This document shows, piece after piece, positions 17,237 through 25,214 of a DNA stretch of 64,000 bases; the first letter of the stretch is position 1; every line of letters begins with the position of its first letter. Position numbers and translations under genes: made by a program. A model generated the notes under the pieces. The model was not told the origin of the DNA, ran no database searches, and saw only the letters and a program-made list of their open reading frames with translations. The DNA comes from Paranoxybacillus vitaminiphilus (GTDB lineage: Bacteria > Bacillota > Bacilli > Bacillales > Anoxybacillaceae): assembly GCF_003259935.1 (NCBI RefSeq), contig NZ_QLMH01000006.1:1-64000 (forward strand), given 5' to 3'.

Positions 17237-17671
17237 TTAGTTCCCTTCTTTCATTTTCCGAATGATCATGCTGCTTAACACAGCAATGAGTATGAAGGCG
17301 ATTAACGCAAGAAACGGAATGGTGATAAAACCAAGCCAATTAATATATTGCCCTGTGCACGGAACGATTCCGCATGAAATCGCATTATCTTGGAAAAACG
17401 GTACTTTTTGGATTAAATAATGGTACGTCGAAATCAACCCGCCGATGATTGACAGCACTAAGCTGTAGCGGGCAATGTCGTATTGTTTGCGAATCGCTGC
17501 CATTCCAAGAATAATGACTTGCGGGTACATAAAAATACGCTGAAACCAGCAAAGGTCGCAAGGAATAAACTTCATGATTTCTGAGAAATAAAGGCTTCCA
17601 AGTGTAGCGATGAGAGATATTCCCCAAGCAATGACAAGTAAATTTTCCAACGTCTTCTCGTTTCTATTCAT
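17237..17671 (-). CDS. bdbC: Disulfide bond formation protein BdbC (DsbB family)
   Basis: 144 aa with four membrane helices. The first Cys pair is in IPCDLCWFQRIFMYPQ (the quinone-linked CxxC) and the second in CGIVPCTGQYINW, the DsbB/BdbC arrangement. Start at ATG 17671 is supported by AAGGGG and gives the length usual for BdbC; longer in-frame extensions lack a ribosome site. It reoxidises its thioredoxin-like partner (the downstream gene) and passes electrons to the quinone pool. Confidence 0.9.
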   Translation of the reverse strand: MNRNEKTLENLLVIAWGISLIATLGSLYFSEIMKFIPCDLCWFQRIFMYPQVIILGMAAIRKQYDIARYSLVLSIIGGLISTYHYLIQKVPFFQDNAISCGIVPCTGQYINWLGFITIPFLALIAFILIAVLSSMIIRKMKEGN

Positions 17672-17760
17672 ATAAAACCCCTTATTGTTAATTGATGATG
17701 CCAATTTCATTATAGTTAATCAGCAGTTGTATGTAAAATATTTAACGAAAGAGATAAACA

Positions 17761-17876
17761 AAGCTGACTTAAAAAGCAAAATGTTCGTTTCCACCATACA
17801 AAATAATTGAATAAATAAGCGGTGTATATCGAATATGTGTGAATTGAGACACTTATGGACCGGATTGACGAGGCTT
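17761..17876 (+). repeat. Long-hairpin dispersed element, copy 4 (decayed)
   Basis: AAGCTGACTTAAAAAGCAAAATGTT at the left and TTGAGACACTTATGGACCGG at the right match the family, but arm pairing is weakened by substitutions. It lies between the divergent bdbC and yhcV genes. Confidence 0.55.
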
Positions 17877-17957
17877 ATATTCCATACAAAAGAATTATTT
17901 TCTAACTATAACCTGCGAAAAAACGGTGAAAATAATCGGTGAAAGGAGAGGATCACA

Positions 17958-18392
17958 TTGAACAACAATACCGTTCAAAATATTATGACGACAAATGTGG
18001 CGACTGTTTCATCCAACCAAACGATTCAAGAGGCGGCGCAATTAATGAGCCAGCATAACATTGGGGCGCTTCCGGTTGTTGAAAACGGTCAAGTGAAAGG
18101 AATCATTACAGACCGCGACATTACGCTTCGTTCTACTGCACAAGGATTGAATGCTTCGACTCCTGTTTCTCAAGTGATGTCAACGAACTTAGTAACAGGA
18201 AGACCAGATATGAGCGTTCAAGAAGCAGCGAATTTAATGTCACAAAACCAAATCCGTCGTTTGCCAATCGTTGAAAATAACCAGCTTCGCGGGATTGTGG
18301 CATTAGGTGATATCGCAACAAACAGCGCTTATGACCAACAGGCGGAACAAGCGCTCACTAATATCTCCGAACCATCCAGCCCACAATTTTAA
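17958..18392 (+). CDS. yhcV: CBS-domain protein (YhcV-like)
   Basis: 144 aa, two CBS domains and nothing else: VQNIMTTNVATV...MSQHNIGALPVVENGQVKGIITDRDI, then VSQVMSTNLVTG...LMSQNQIRRLPIVENNQLRGIVALGDI. These small Bateman modules sense adenosyl compounds. TTG start after GGAGAGG. Gene order yhcT-yhcU-yhcV matches B. subtilis. Its partner protein is unknown. Confidence 0.85.
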   Translation: MNNNTVQNIMTTNVATVSSNQTIQEAAQLMSQHNIGALPVVENGQVKGIITDRDITLRSTAQGLNASTPVSQVMSTNLVTGRPDMSVQEAANLMSQNQIRRLPIVENNQLRGIVALGDIATNSAYDQQAEQALTNISEPSSPQF

Positions 18393-18398
18393 CTTTTA

Positions 18399-18525
18399 AG
18401 AGGCTGACCTAAAGCAAAAGTGTCAGACCCGATAACCACAATAAACCGTGCATCATGTTTAAAAAATACATGATTATGGTGGAATGTGCGTGAGGTCAGA
18501 CACTCTTATAGGTCAGCCTCTTTTC
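18399..18525 (+). repeat. Long-hairpin dispersed element, copy 5
   Basis: GAGGCTGACCT with AGGTCAGCCTC and AAGTGTCAGACC with GGTCAGACACTC form a long stem; the centre has a second inverted repeat (CATCATGT...ACATGATTATG). It starts 6 nt after the yhcV stop and ends in TTTTC. Confidence 0.82.
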
Positions 18526-18603
18526 AATTTTTTGAAGGAATATATGATAATTGTAACGAATAACGTTAAAGAGTTAATGTTATGAAATTGTGGAGGGATT
18601 CAA

Positions 18604-20355
18604 TTGAGCTGGAGACAAACATATGAATTATGGAGACAACATGAAAATTTGGACGATGAAATGAAAGCGATGTTAAATGAAATTAAAGACGATCCAAAGC
18701 TTCTCGAAGATTGCTTTTATAAAAATTTAGAGTTTGGTACAGGTGGTATGCGCGGTGAGATTGGTCCGGGCACGAACCGCATGAACATATATACAGTGCG
18801 CAAAGCATCTGCAGGATTAGCGCGATACATACAATCTTTTGGAGAAGAGGCAAAAAAGCGCGGGGTTGTCATTGCTTACGATTCCCGTCATAAATCACCG
18901 CAATTTGCGATGGAAGCCGCAAAGACATTAGCGACACATGGCATTCAAACATATGTATTTGACGAGCTGCGTCCGACGCCGGAGCTTTCATTTGCCGTGC
19001 GTTATTTGAACGCTTTTTCGGGAATTGTGATTACGGCAAGCCATAATCCACCTGAATATAATGGTTATAAAGTGTACGGGGAAGATGGCGGACAACTGCC
19101 GCCAAAAGCAGCTGATGAAGTAATCGAATATGTGAATCAAGTGGAAAATGAGCTGCTTATTGAAGTGGAGGATGAAGCGTTTTTAAAGGAAAAAGGCCTT
19201 ATTAAAGTCATTGGTGCTGAAATTGATAAAGCATACATAGAAAAGCTAAAGACGATTTCTTTAAATCCGGGGCTTTCGCAGGAAGTAGATGTTAAAATCG
19301 TCTTTACTCCTCTGCACGGTACAGCGAATAAACCTGTGCGCCGCGGACTTGAAGCGCTCGGGTATAAAAATGTAGTAGTCGTAAAAGAACAAGAACTTCC
19401 AGATCCGAACTTTTCCACAGTGAAGTCGCCCAACCCGGAAGAACATGCTGCTTTTGAATTGGCAATAAAGGTTGGAAAAGAAATCGATGCAGATTTATTA
19501 ATTGCGACAGACCCAGATGCTGACCGTTTAGGAATAGCGGTAAAAGATGAAAATGGCGAATATGTTGTGCTTACCGGAAATCAAACAGGTGGGCTTTTGC
19601 TTCATTACATTCTTTCGCAAAAGAAAGAAAAAGGGATTTTGCCGGAAAACGGCGTTGTTTTAAAAACCATTGTAACATCGGAATTTGGGAGCGACATTGC
19701 CGCTTCTTTCGGGTTGGATACGGTTAACACGTTAACGGGATTTAAGTTTATTGGTGAAAAAATTAAAGAATATGAACAAACGGGAAAATACGTATTCCAG
19801 TTTGGTTATGAGGAAAGTTACGGATACTTAATCGGCGACTTTGCCCGCGATAAAGACGCTGTTCAAGCCGCATTATTAGCAGTGGAAGTGTGTGCATTTT
19901 ATAAAAAGCAGGGAGTATCTCTTTATCAAGCGTTAATGCAGCTATTTGCGAAATACGGTTATTACCGCGAAGGATTGCGATCATTAACATTGAAGGGAAA
20001 GGAAGGAGCAGAACAAATTCAAGCGCTTCTTGCATCGTTTCGCGACAATCCTCCAATGACCATGGCAGGCAAAAAAATCGTTGTGCGGGAAGATTACAAA
20101 ACAAGCGAACGCATGGATACAAATGCAGGAACAAAAAGCATTATTACACTGCCTAAATCGAATGTATTAAAATATTTCTTAGAAGACGGATCATGGTTTT
20201 GCATCAGACCTTCAGGAACAGAGCCGAAAGTAAAATTTTACTTCGGCGTGAAGGGTGACTCTTTAGAAGATAGCAAACAACGATTGCAGCAACTCTCTTC
20301 AGCAGTGATGGGACAAGTTCAAAACTTGTTAAACGGAACAGCTGATAAGGCGTAA
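18604..20355 (+). CDS. pgcA: Phosphoglucomutase PgcA
   Basis: 583 aa, alpha-D-phosphohexomutase family. Active-site serine loop [17 protein letters not shown], metal loop [14 protein letters not shown], sugar-binding [13 protein letters not shown] and phosphate-binding [15 protein letters not shown] are all intact. Interconverts glucose-1-P and glucose-6-P, feeding UDP-glucose for cell-wall glycolipid and teichoic acid. TTG start after GGAGGGATTC. A terminator overlaps the stop. Position downstream of yhcV is consistent with the B. subtilis region. Confidence 0.92.
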   Translation: MSWRQTYELWRQHENLDDEMKAMLNEIKDDPKLLEDCFYKNLEFGTGGMRGEIGPGTNRMNIYTVRKASAGLARYIQSFGEEAKKRGVVIAYDSRHKSPQFAMEAAKTLATHGIQTYVFDELRPTPELSFAVRYLNAFSGIVITASHNPPEYNGYKVYGEDGGQLPPKAADEVIEYVNQVENELLIEVEDEAFLKEKGLIKVIGAEIDKAYIEKLKTISLNPGLSQEVDVKIVFTPLHGTANKPVRRGLEALGYKNVVVVKEQELPDPNFSTVKSPNPEEHAAFELAIKVGKEIDADLLIATDPDADRLGIAVKDENGEYVVLTGNQTGGLLLHYILSQKKEKGILPENGVVLKTIVTSEFGSDIAASFGLDTVNTLTGFKFIGEKIKEYEQTGKYVFQFGYEESYGYLIGDFARDKDAVQAALLAVEVCAFYKKQGVSLYQALMQLFAKYGYYREGLRSLTLKGKEGAEQIQALLASFRDNPPMTMAGKKIVVREDYKTSERMDTNAGTKSIITLPKSNVLKYFLEDGSWFCIRPSGTEPKVKFYFGVKGDSLEDSKQRLQQLSSAVMGQVQNLLNGTADKA

Positions 20356-20374
20356 ATGCCTTATCAGCTGTTTT
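20339..20374 (+). terminator. Terminator after pgcA
   Basis: CAGCTGATAAGGC and GCCTTATCAGCTG pair perfectly and are followed by TTTTTT. The left arm includes the last pgcA codons. Confidence 0.9.
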
Positions 20375-20393
20375 TTACTCAGTTGCGTGCTGC

Positions 20394-20572
20394 CGGATCA
20401 CGATTAACCCTGGCATGGTTGACACGTATTTTGCTAATTCTGTACAAGGCTTGCCAGAAAAGTAAAATTGGATGAAAGCAGAAGATATTGCCAATGCGGT
20501 GATTTATATGGCGAGCGCACCAAAATATATGCTCATTGATGAAATTGTGCTCCATCCATCCATTCATTCAAA
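20394..20572 (+). pseudogene. C-terminal remnant of a short-chain dehydrogenase
   Basis: In one frame the sequence reads RITINPGMVDTYF and continues to GLPEK, then a TAA stop (20463 region), then WMKAEDIANAVIYMASAPKY and IDEIVLHPS. These are the classic SDR C-terminal motifs (INPGxVDT, EDIAxAVxY, NEIxxxP). The catalytic and cofactor domains are missing, and an internal stop is present. The piece from 20472 is open but is not a functional protein. Confidence 0.75.
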
Positions 20573-20689
20573 ACTATCCAATTGCCTAATTGAACAAAAA
20601 AGAAGCGGACTCATGATGATTTCTCCCTCCAATGGTTATCATATTGAAACGGAGGGAGCTGTCTCATTTTTGAGTCTGCCTCTTTTCAT

Positions 20690-20944
20690 TTAATAAAAAT
20701 TTGCGTACTGTTCATTCGCTACATGTTGTCCATTTAGTTCTAGCGCATGATCAATATAGCGAAGCAAAGCGGTCAAGCGTTTTTGGATGACGGAATAATC
20801 GTTTTCAAAGTTATAGGCATGAAGGAAATGCTCAATTTTTTTCGACAGCAAATCATCCTTCGTGCGCACCATTAAAATAAGCAAATTATCCCATTGGGAA
20901 CGATGTGTATAATATAACGCTTTATCGTAGTCAATTGTGTTCAA
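20690..20944 (-). CDS. yhdB: YhdB-family protein
   Basis: 84-aa soluble protein, NTIDYDKALYYTHRSQWDN at the start, which I recognise as the YhdB-like family of bacilli. Function unknown. Good AGGAGGC upstream on the minus strand. The neighbouring pgcA and spoVR also lie close to yhdB in B. subtilis, supporting orthology. An apparent hairpin (CTCCCTCC/GGAGGGAG) is found past its stop. Confidence 0.75.
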   Translation of the reverse strand: MNTIDYDKALYYTHRSQWDNLLILMVRTKDDLLSKKIEHFLHAYNFENDYSVIQKRLTALLRYIDHALELNGQHVANEQYANFY

Positions 20945-21294
20945 CTGTAAAAGCCTCCTTATAATGAGGAGATACTTTTAGTGTGTGATGAGTTTGTTGT
21001 TTTTTTCGTTGTAAATGTTGTACGAATTGGCAAGCGGGGTGACACAGAGAATTGTGTTGGATTGGCTAAAATTATCAGATGGATGTGTGTATAAAGCAGA
21101 GAATAATATGAACACTAACAATATGTAAAGTATTTATTCGGATGGGTCAATGTGCAGCAAAGAAGCAACGAGCAACAAGAAATTTTGTGACGCTAATATT
21201 GTCACTCACCATTAATATTATTTTGCTTTTATTCATAATTACTCTAAGTGAGCGTATCTACATTTGGTTTTACATAAATTCCTATTTTTTTACT

Positions 21295-21355
21295 GAGAAG
21301 TCTCCCACCTCTAAGCGAAGTGTAGGTGGGAGAGGTTCATTGCTGCGTTCTCAAT
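21295..21355 (+). repeat. IS200/IS605-like palindromic end, copy 1
   Basis: GAGAAGTCTCCCACCTCTAA, then GCGAAGTGTAGGTGGGAG and AGGTTCA. CTCCCACCT and AGGTGGGAG form a stem. The same sequence occurs at 53998-54055 and, inverted, at 41583-41624. It resembles hairpin ends of IS200/IS605 elements, but no transposase is present. Confidence 0.6.
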
Positions 21356-21410
21356 CAAATTTACCAAATATTTTCGATAAATTTCGATGAGCGGCACAGG
21401 CATTTTCAAG

Positions 21411-21440
21411 TTGACAAAAGTTTTGGATGGCTCTTATAAT
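21411..21440 (+). promoter_or_regulatory. Sigma-A promoter for the HTH regulator gene
   Basis: TTGACA (21411-21416) and TATAAT (21435-21440) are separated by 18 bp, about 45 nt before the ATG. Confidence 0.75.
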
Positions 21441-21485
21441 TTAACGCAGAATTTATTTTTTGGTTTTTTGGGGGTGTGAGAGTGA

Positions 21486-22160
21486 ATGATTTTGACTGAA
21501 CGCCGCAAGCAATTTCTAAAAAAATTGGTCGACTTGTACCAAAAAACAAACGTGCCTGTTCATTATGAAATATTAGCGAAAGCTCTTGGTGTCAGCAAAT
21601 GGACAGCATACGACATGCTGAAAGAACTTGAAAAACTTGGCTATCTCATCCGTGATTACGCTGTGAACCCCGGAGAGACAGGACGTTCCCAAATCGTTTT
21701 TCTGCCGACCGCCAAAGCTTCGAGCTTGTTCGAACAAAAACGTTCTGAAGTGATTAGTCTAGAAGAGTGGCATAAAGCAAAAACGAAAGTACTTGAGTTT
21801 CTAAACAGTTTAAAAGGGTGCAGCCTCAGCGATGCCGTTCAAAAGGTTTTGGATGAGATTCCGAAAGTGAAGGTTCGGGTTGCCTTCTGCGCATATATCA
21901 TCGGGCTTTTTCTTGTTTACCTTCGCAAACTGGGCGGGAGAACCGAGGTGTTGATTAAAAGTCTTGTGCAAAACGCACCAACTGAAATGCGGATGACAAT
22001 GTTTGTGGGAACCGTCCTTGGCACCATTATTCAAACAATGAACCACGAAATTGGAGTGGAGGTAACGGAGTTGGTTGGAAGGTATCTGAAATCGATTACC
22101 GATCTTTCCAATCATGAAAAGGAAATGCTCTCCGATTTTCTCAATGAAGCTTTAACATGA
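21486..22160 (+). CDS. Winged-helix transcriptional regulator
   Basis: 224 aa. A winged helix-turn-helix is evident at about residues 10-70 (YEILAKALGVSKWTAYDMLKELEKLGYLIR), followed by a helical effector-like region with no motif I can name. It precedes a phasin-like gene and a UbiB-type kinase gene in the same direction, so it may control them. A terminator follows immediately, meaning it is a separate unit. Family identity beyond HTH is uncertain. Confidence 0.7.
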   Translation: MILTERRKQFLKKLVDLYQKTNVPVHYEILAKALGVSKWTAYDMLKELEKLGYLIRDYAVNPGETGRSQIVFLPTAKASSLFEQKRSEVISLEEWHKAKTKVLEFLNSLKGCSLSDAVQKVLDEIPKVKVRVAFCAYIIGLFLVYLRKLGGRTEVLIKSLVQNAPTEMRMTMFVGTVLGTIIQTMNHEIGVEVTELVGRYLKSITDLSNHEKEMLSDFLNEALT

Positions 22161-22180
22161 TCTTGGTCAATGGTTTAAAC

Positions 22181-22209
22181 CTTGACCATTTATTTGGTCA
22201 AGTTTTTTG
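22181..22209 (+). terminator. Terminator after HTH regulator
   Basis: CTTGACCA and TGGTCAAG form the stem, followed by TTTTTT and a second T-run. Confidence 0.85.
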
Positions 22210-22342
22210 GTTTTTTGTGTTATTTGTGTTTTTTATAAATAGAACGAGAGAGGGCATAATATATTCTCATAAACAAAAATGAAAACTTGTACTGATTTGG
22301 AGTGTTTCCAATAAATCCTATGAAGGAAGGACAAAATAGTCA

Positions 22343-22423
22343 TTGAAAGCAGGCTTCGCTTTAGGGGGCGGAGCGCTACGCGGATTAGCCCACATTGGTG
22401 TGTTAAAAGTTTTAAAAAAACAT
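22343..22423 (+). pseudogene. Patatin-like phospholipase N-terminal remnant
   Basis: From a TTG at 22343 (after GAAGGAAGG) the frame reads KAGFALGGGALRGLAHIGVL, then KVLKKH. That is the oxyanion-hole start (GGGxxRG) of bacterial patatin-like phospholipases. The GxSxG nucleophile region and all the rest are absent; the frame runs directly into the phasin-like gene. A deletion has probably fused the first 27 codons to the next gene's leader. Confidence 0.75.
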
Positions 22424-22441
22424 CAAATGGAGGTCATAGTC

Positions 22442-22735
22442 ATGATGGATTTTATCAAAAAGGGATTGGCGTTGGGATTAGGATTGGCCGTTACAAGTAA
22501 GGAACAAGCAGAAAAAATGGTTCATGAATTGGTGAAAAAAGGGGAATTATCTTTGGAAGAATCGATAGATATCATGGATCAGTGGATTCGTCAAAAGAAA
22601 GAAAGGAAAGTGGAATTACAACGCATCGTGCGTGAAGAGTTTAAACAAATGATGGCTAAATTGGATTTAGCCACAAAGGATGATATCAAAAAATTAGAAC
22701 AACGAATTCAGCAGCTAGAAAAGGGAGACGAGTAA
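22442..22735 (+). CDS. Phasin-like small helical protein
   Basis: 97 aa from ATG 22442 (after TGGAGG; a second ATG follows at 22445). It has a hydrophobic helix (FIKKGLALGLGLAVTSKEQA), a KMVHELVKKGELS segment and a C-terminal coiled coil (IKKLEQRIQQLEKG). This pattern matches small proteins annotated as polyhydroxyalkanoate synthesis regulator/phasin that accompany UbiB-type kinases. No PHA synthase genes are in the window, so a granule role is not established. It can also be read as a 130-aa fusion with the patatin remnant upstream. Confidence 0.7.
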   Translation: MMDFIKKGLALGLGLAVTSKEQAEKMVHELVKKGELSLEESIDIMDQWIRQKKERKVELQRIVREEFKQMMAKLDLATKDDIKKLEQRIQQLEKGDE

Positions 22736-22738
22736 ACA

Positions 22739-22861
22739 GGGGATGTCCCAAATGCAAAAGGTCAGGCCCACAACACAATATATAGGACATCATATTGGAT
22801 AAATGAGCTTATATATTGTGAAATATGCGTGAGGTCAGACCCTTATGGGACATCCTCTTTG
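22739..22861 (+). repeat. Long-hairpin dispersed element, copy 6
   Basis: Outer arms GGATGTCCCA and TGGGACATCC, inner AAAGGTCAG and GTCAGACCCTT, core ACACAATATATAGGACATCA. The outer arms differ from copies 2, 3 and 5 but are perfectly complementary to each other. It starts 4 nt after the phasin stop, and ends 19 nt before the ubiB start. Confidence 0.85.
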
Positions 22862-22879
22862 TTAAAGGGGGATGGATGG

Positions 22880-24556
22880 ATGGCTGGAAAAAGGATGCGT
22901 CATATCAGTCGTTATCGTGATATTGCAATCGCTTTAGTTCGCAATGGATTTGGAATGGTGGTTGAAGAAATTGGTTTTGCTCAGTTTCTTTCTTTCCCTC
23001 AGCGACTATTTTTTGAAACGAAAGGAAAGGAACAAAAAACTACTGGTGAACGGATTAGGATTGTTCTGCAAGAGTTAGGTCCGACTTTTGTGAAATTAGG
23101 GCAAATCGCAAGTACGCGCCCCGATTTGCTTCCCGAAGAGATCATCCGTGAACTGGAAAAATTGCAGGACCGGGTCCCTCCGTTTTCTTTTCAAAAAGTG
23201 CGTGAAATTGTTGAAGAGGAGTTAGGAGGAGAACTGGGAGAAATTTTTCGTCATTTTGAGGAGTCTCCGTTAGCTGCCGCTTCGATTGGACAAGTTCATC
23301 AGGCCATTTTACGTTCAGGTGAAAAAGTGGCGGTAAAAATTCAACGTCCCAATATTGCCGCTGTTATTGAGACCGATTTGGAAATCCTCCAGGATTTGGC
23401 TGATTTGGCTGAACGCCGTTCGGAATGGGCGGCAAAGTATCAAATTCGCGATATGGTGGATGAATTCTCCAAATCCCTTCGAGCAGAGCTGGACTATACT
23501 ATTGAAGCACGTAATACGGAAAAAATCTCAAATCAGTTTAGAAATGACCCTAACATCTATGTCCCAAAAGTGTTTTGGGAGTATTCTACTAAAAAAGTAT
23601 TAACGATGGAATACGTTGAAGGCGTAAAATTCAGCGAGCTAGAGAAACTGAAGCAAAACGGTTACGACCTGAAAATTCTGGCGGAACGTCTAGCGAAAGG
23701 AATTTTTCACCAAATTTTTATTGAAGGGTTTTTTCATGGAGACCCTCACCCTGGAAATGTATTGGTACTACCTGGAGAGGTGATCGCGTTTATCGATTTT
23801 GGAATGGTCGGACGGCTTACTCCTGAGATGAAATATCATTTTTCTTCATTGGTTATTGCTTTGATGCGCCAAAGTACGGACGGGGTGATTAAAGCTATTC
23901 TTCAAATGGGATTGGTGCCTGATGATGTGAATTTAGTGCAGCTGCGAGACGATATAGACGAATTAAGGGAAAAGTATTACGATGTCCCATTAAGTCAAAT
24001 CAGTCTTGGGGAGGCCGTCAATGACCTGTTTCGCGTAGCATTTCGGCACTCCATCCGTATTCCTGCAGAATTAACGTTATTGGGGAAGACGTTACTGACG
24101 GTTGAAGGCGTGGTTGAAAAACTGGATCCGGATTTTAGTATCCTCAACATTGCGGAGCCATTTGGGCGTCAGCTGTTAAAGGAACGATTGCATCCTAAAA
24201 ATGTAACGGAAACGGTATGGAAGCGTGTTTCCGATTATGGAGAGTTACTGTTTGATCTTCCTAAGCACATGAAAGAATTAACCTCTTTGATCAAACGGGG
24301 GAGACTTCGTCTTGAGATCGACATCCCTGAACTGGATCTTTTTTTGCAGAAACTTGATCGAATCAGCAATCGATTATCATTTAGCATCGTTTTATTGGCT
24401 TTTAGTATCATTATGGTGGGGATCATTATTGGTTCTTCTATGGGCAGACAATCAACCTTATTGTGGAAAATTCCGGCGATTGAGATTGGTTTTGGTGTAG
24501 CGACACTGATGTTTTTGTGGCTGTTATATTCGATTTTTAAATCGGGGAGATTTTAG
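22880..24556 (+). CDS. ABC1/UbiB-family protein kinase-like ATPase
   Basis: 558 aa. Diagnostic motifs: the KxGQ motif in FVKLGQIASTRPDLLP, the nucleotide-binding lysine in VAVKIQRP, the catalytic loop HGDPHPGNVL and the metal motif FIDFGMVG. Two hydrophobic helices close the C-terminus (about 500-550), as usual. Start 22880 is chosen for AAAGGGG at proper spacing. Bacillaceae make menaquinone, so a direct ubiquinone role is unlikely; a lipid or quinone-handling ATPase role is inferred. Confidence 0.88.
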   Translation: MAGKRMRHISRYRDIAIALVRNGFGMVVEEIGFAQFLSFPQRLFFETKGKEQKTTGERIRIVLQELGPTFVKLGQIASTRPDLLPEEIIRELEKLQDRVPPFSFQKVREIVEEELGGELGEIFRHFEESPLAAASIGQVHQAILRSGEKVAVKIQRPNIAAVIETDLEILQDLADLAERRSEWAAKYQIRDMVDEFSKSLRAELDYTIEARNTEKISNQFRNDPNIYVPKVFWEYSTKKVLTMEYVEGVKFSELEKLKQNGYDLKILAERLAKGIFHQIFIEGFFHGDPHPGNVLVLPGEVIAFIDFGMVGRLTPEMKYHFSSLVIALMRQSTDGVIKAILQMGLVPDDVNLVQLRDDIDELREKYYDVPLSQISLGEAVNDLFRVAFRHSIRIPAELTLLGKTLLTVEGVVEKLDPDFSILNIAEPFGRQLLKERLHPKNVTETVWKRVSDYGELLFDLPKHMKELTSLIKRGRLRLEIDIPELDLFLQKLDRISNRLSFSIVLLAFSIIMVGIIIGSSMGRQSTLLWKIPAIEIGFGVATLMFLWLLYSIFKSGRF

Positions 24557-24831
24557 TCATTTGAACTATGTTGAAAAAAACGCATCGAACAACCAATCTT
24601 GAACTATCGCGACAGATTTAAATTAGTGAAAATGGAAGGAACGTATTGGGACATACAGAGTTGAGGAAAAAATGGGGTTTAGTCTTTGGTAACTTATTTT
24701 CAAAGAAAAAGAGGTGTTAGAAAATAATATAACACTTTTCTTGTTCAACTAGGGACATGATAGTGGAAGAAGGGGATTGCGTTATTAACAATGAATTGAA
24801 TGATATTATTAAAAGGAAAATGAGGTGATAA

Positions 24832-25172
24832 ATGGTGTCCCTTGAACTTGAATTTTGAGTTCATTCCGTCGCTTACTATCGAACAAGAATTAATAAAAGA
24901 AAAGAACCATAAGCTTTTGATTGATATTCAAGATAAACTTGAAATATTAGTTGATAATAGATGTTTTTTTACAGAACCTTCTCTTGCTCTCCTTGGAATT
25001 AGCAAGGTGGAGTAGAAAAGAGGATTTTTACTATTTTACAATGGAACACGATGAGGGACCTATTTTAGCATTTATTAATAAGGGAGAAAATAACTGGTCT
25101 TTGTTTTCCATTTGGCATTTGGCAAGTATTTATTTATTTTTAAAAGGATTGTTTCTTTTCGTTGTCAAATAA
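24832..25172 (+). pseudogene. Frameshifted small hypothetical gene
   Basis: An ATG at 24832 has GAGGTG upstream. One frame gives FEFIPSLTIEQELIKEKNHK and LLIDIQDKLEILVDN; another continues with ELARWSRKEDFYYFTMEHDE and GPILAFINKGENNWSLFSIW. The joined product resembles small proteins of bacilli that I recall as a DUF family (DUF7878-like, unverified). At least two frame changes break it. The 24557-24831 stretch shows nothing else. Confidence 0.5.
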
Positions 25173-25214
25173 TTTGTAGTAAATATTAGAAATTTAAAGG
25201 GGATATATGGCGGA

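Larger units (their letters stand above)
20945..21485. other. Intergenic region, mostly unassigned
   Basis: It holds one palindromic IS200/IS605-like end (21295-21355) and one strong promoter (21411-21440). A 82-codon open frame from 21142 has a hydrophobic stretch but no ribosome site and runs through the palindrome; I do not treat it as a gene. Confidence 0.5.

Noticed and set aside
21142-21390. 82-codon frame with one hydrophobic stretch
   Set aside because: No Shine-Dalgarno; its C-terminal part is the IS200/IS605-like palindrome, and the same SKRSVGGRG string appears in the other palindrome copy.
24951-25172. Independent 73-aa gene
   Set aside because: It is the second half of a frameshifted gene beginning at 24832 and has no start signals of its own.
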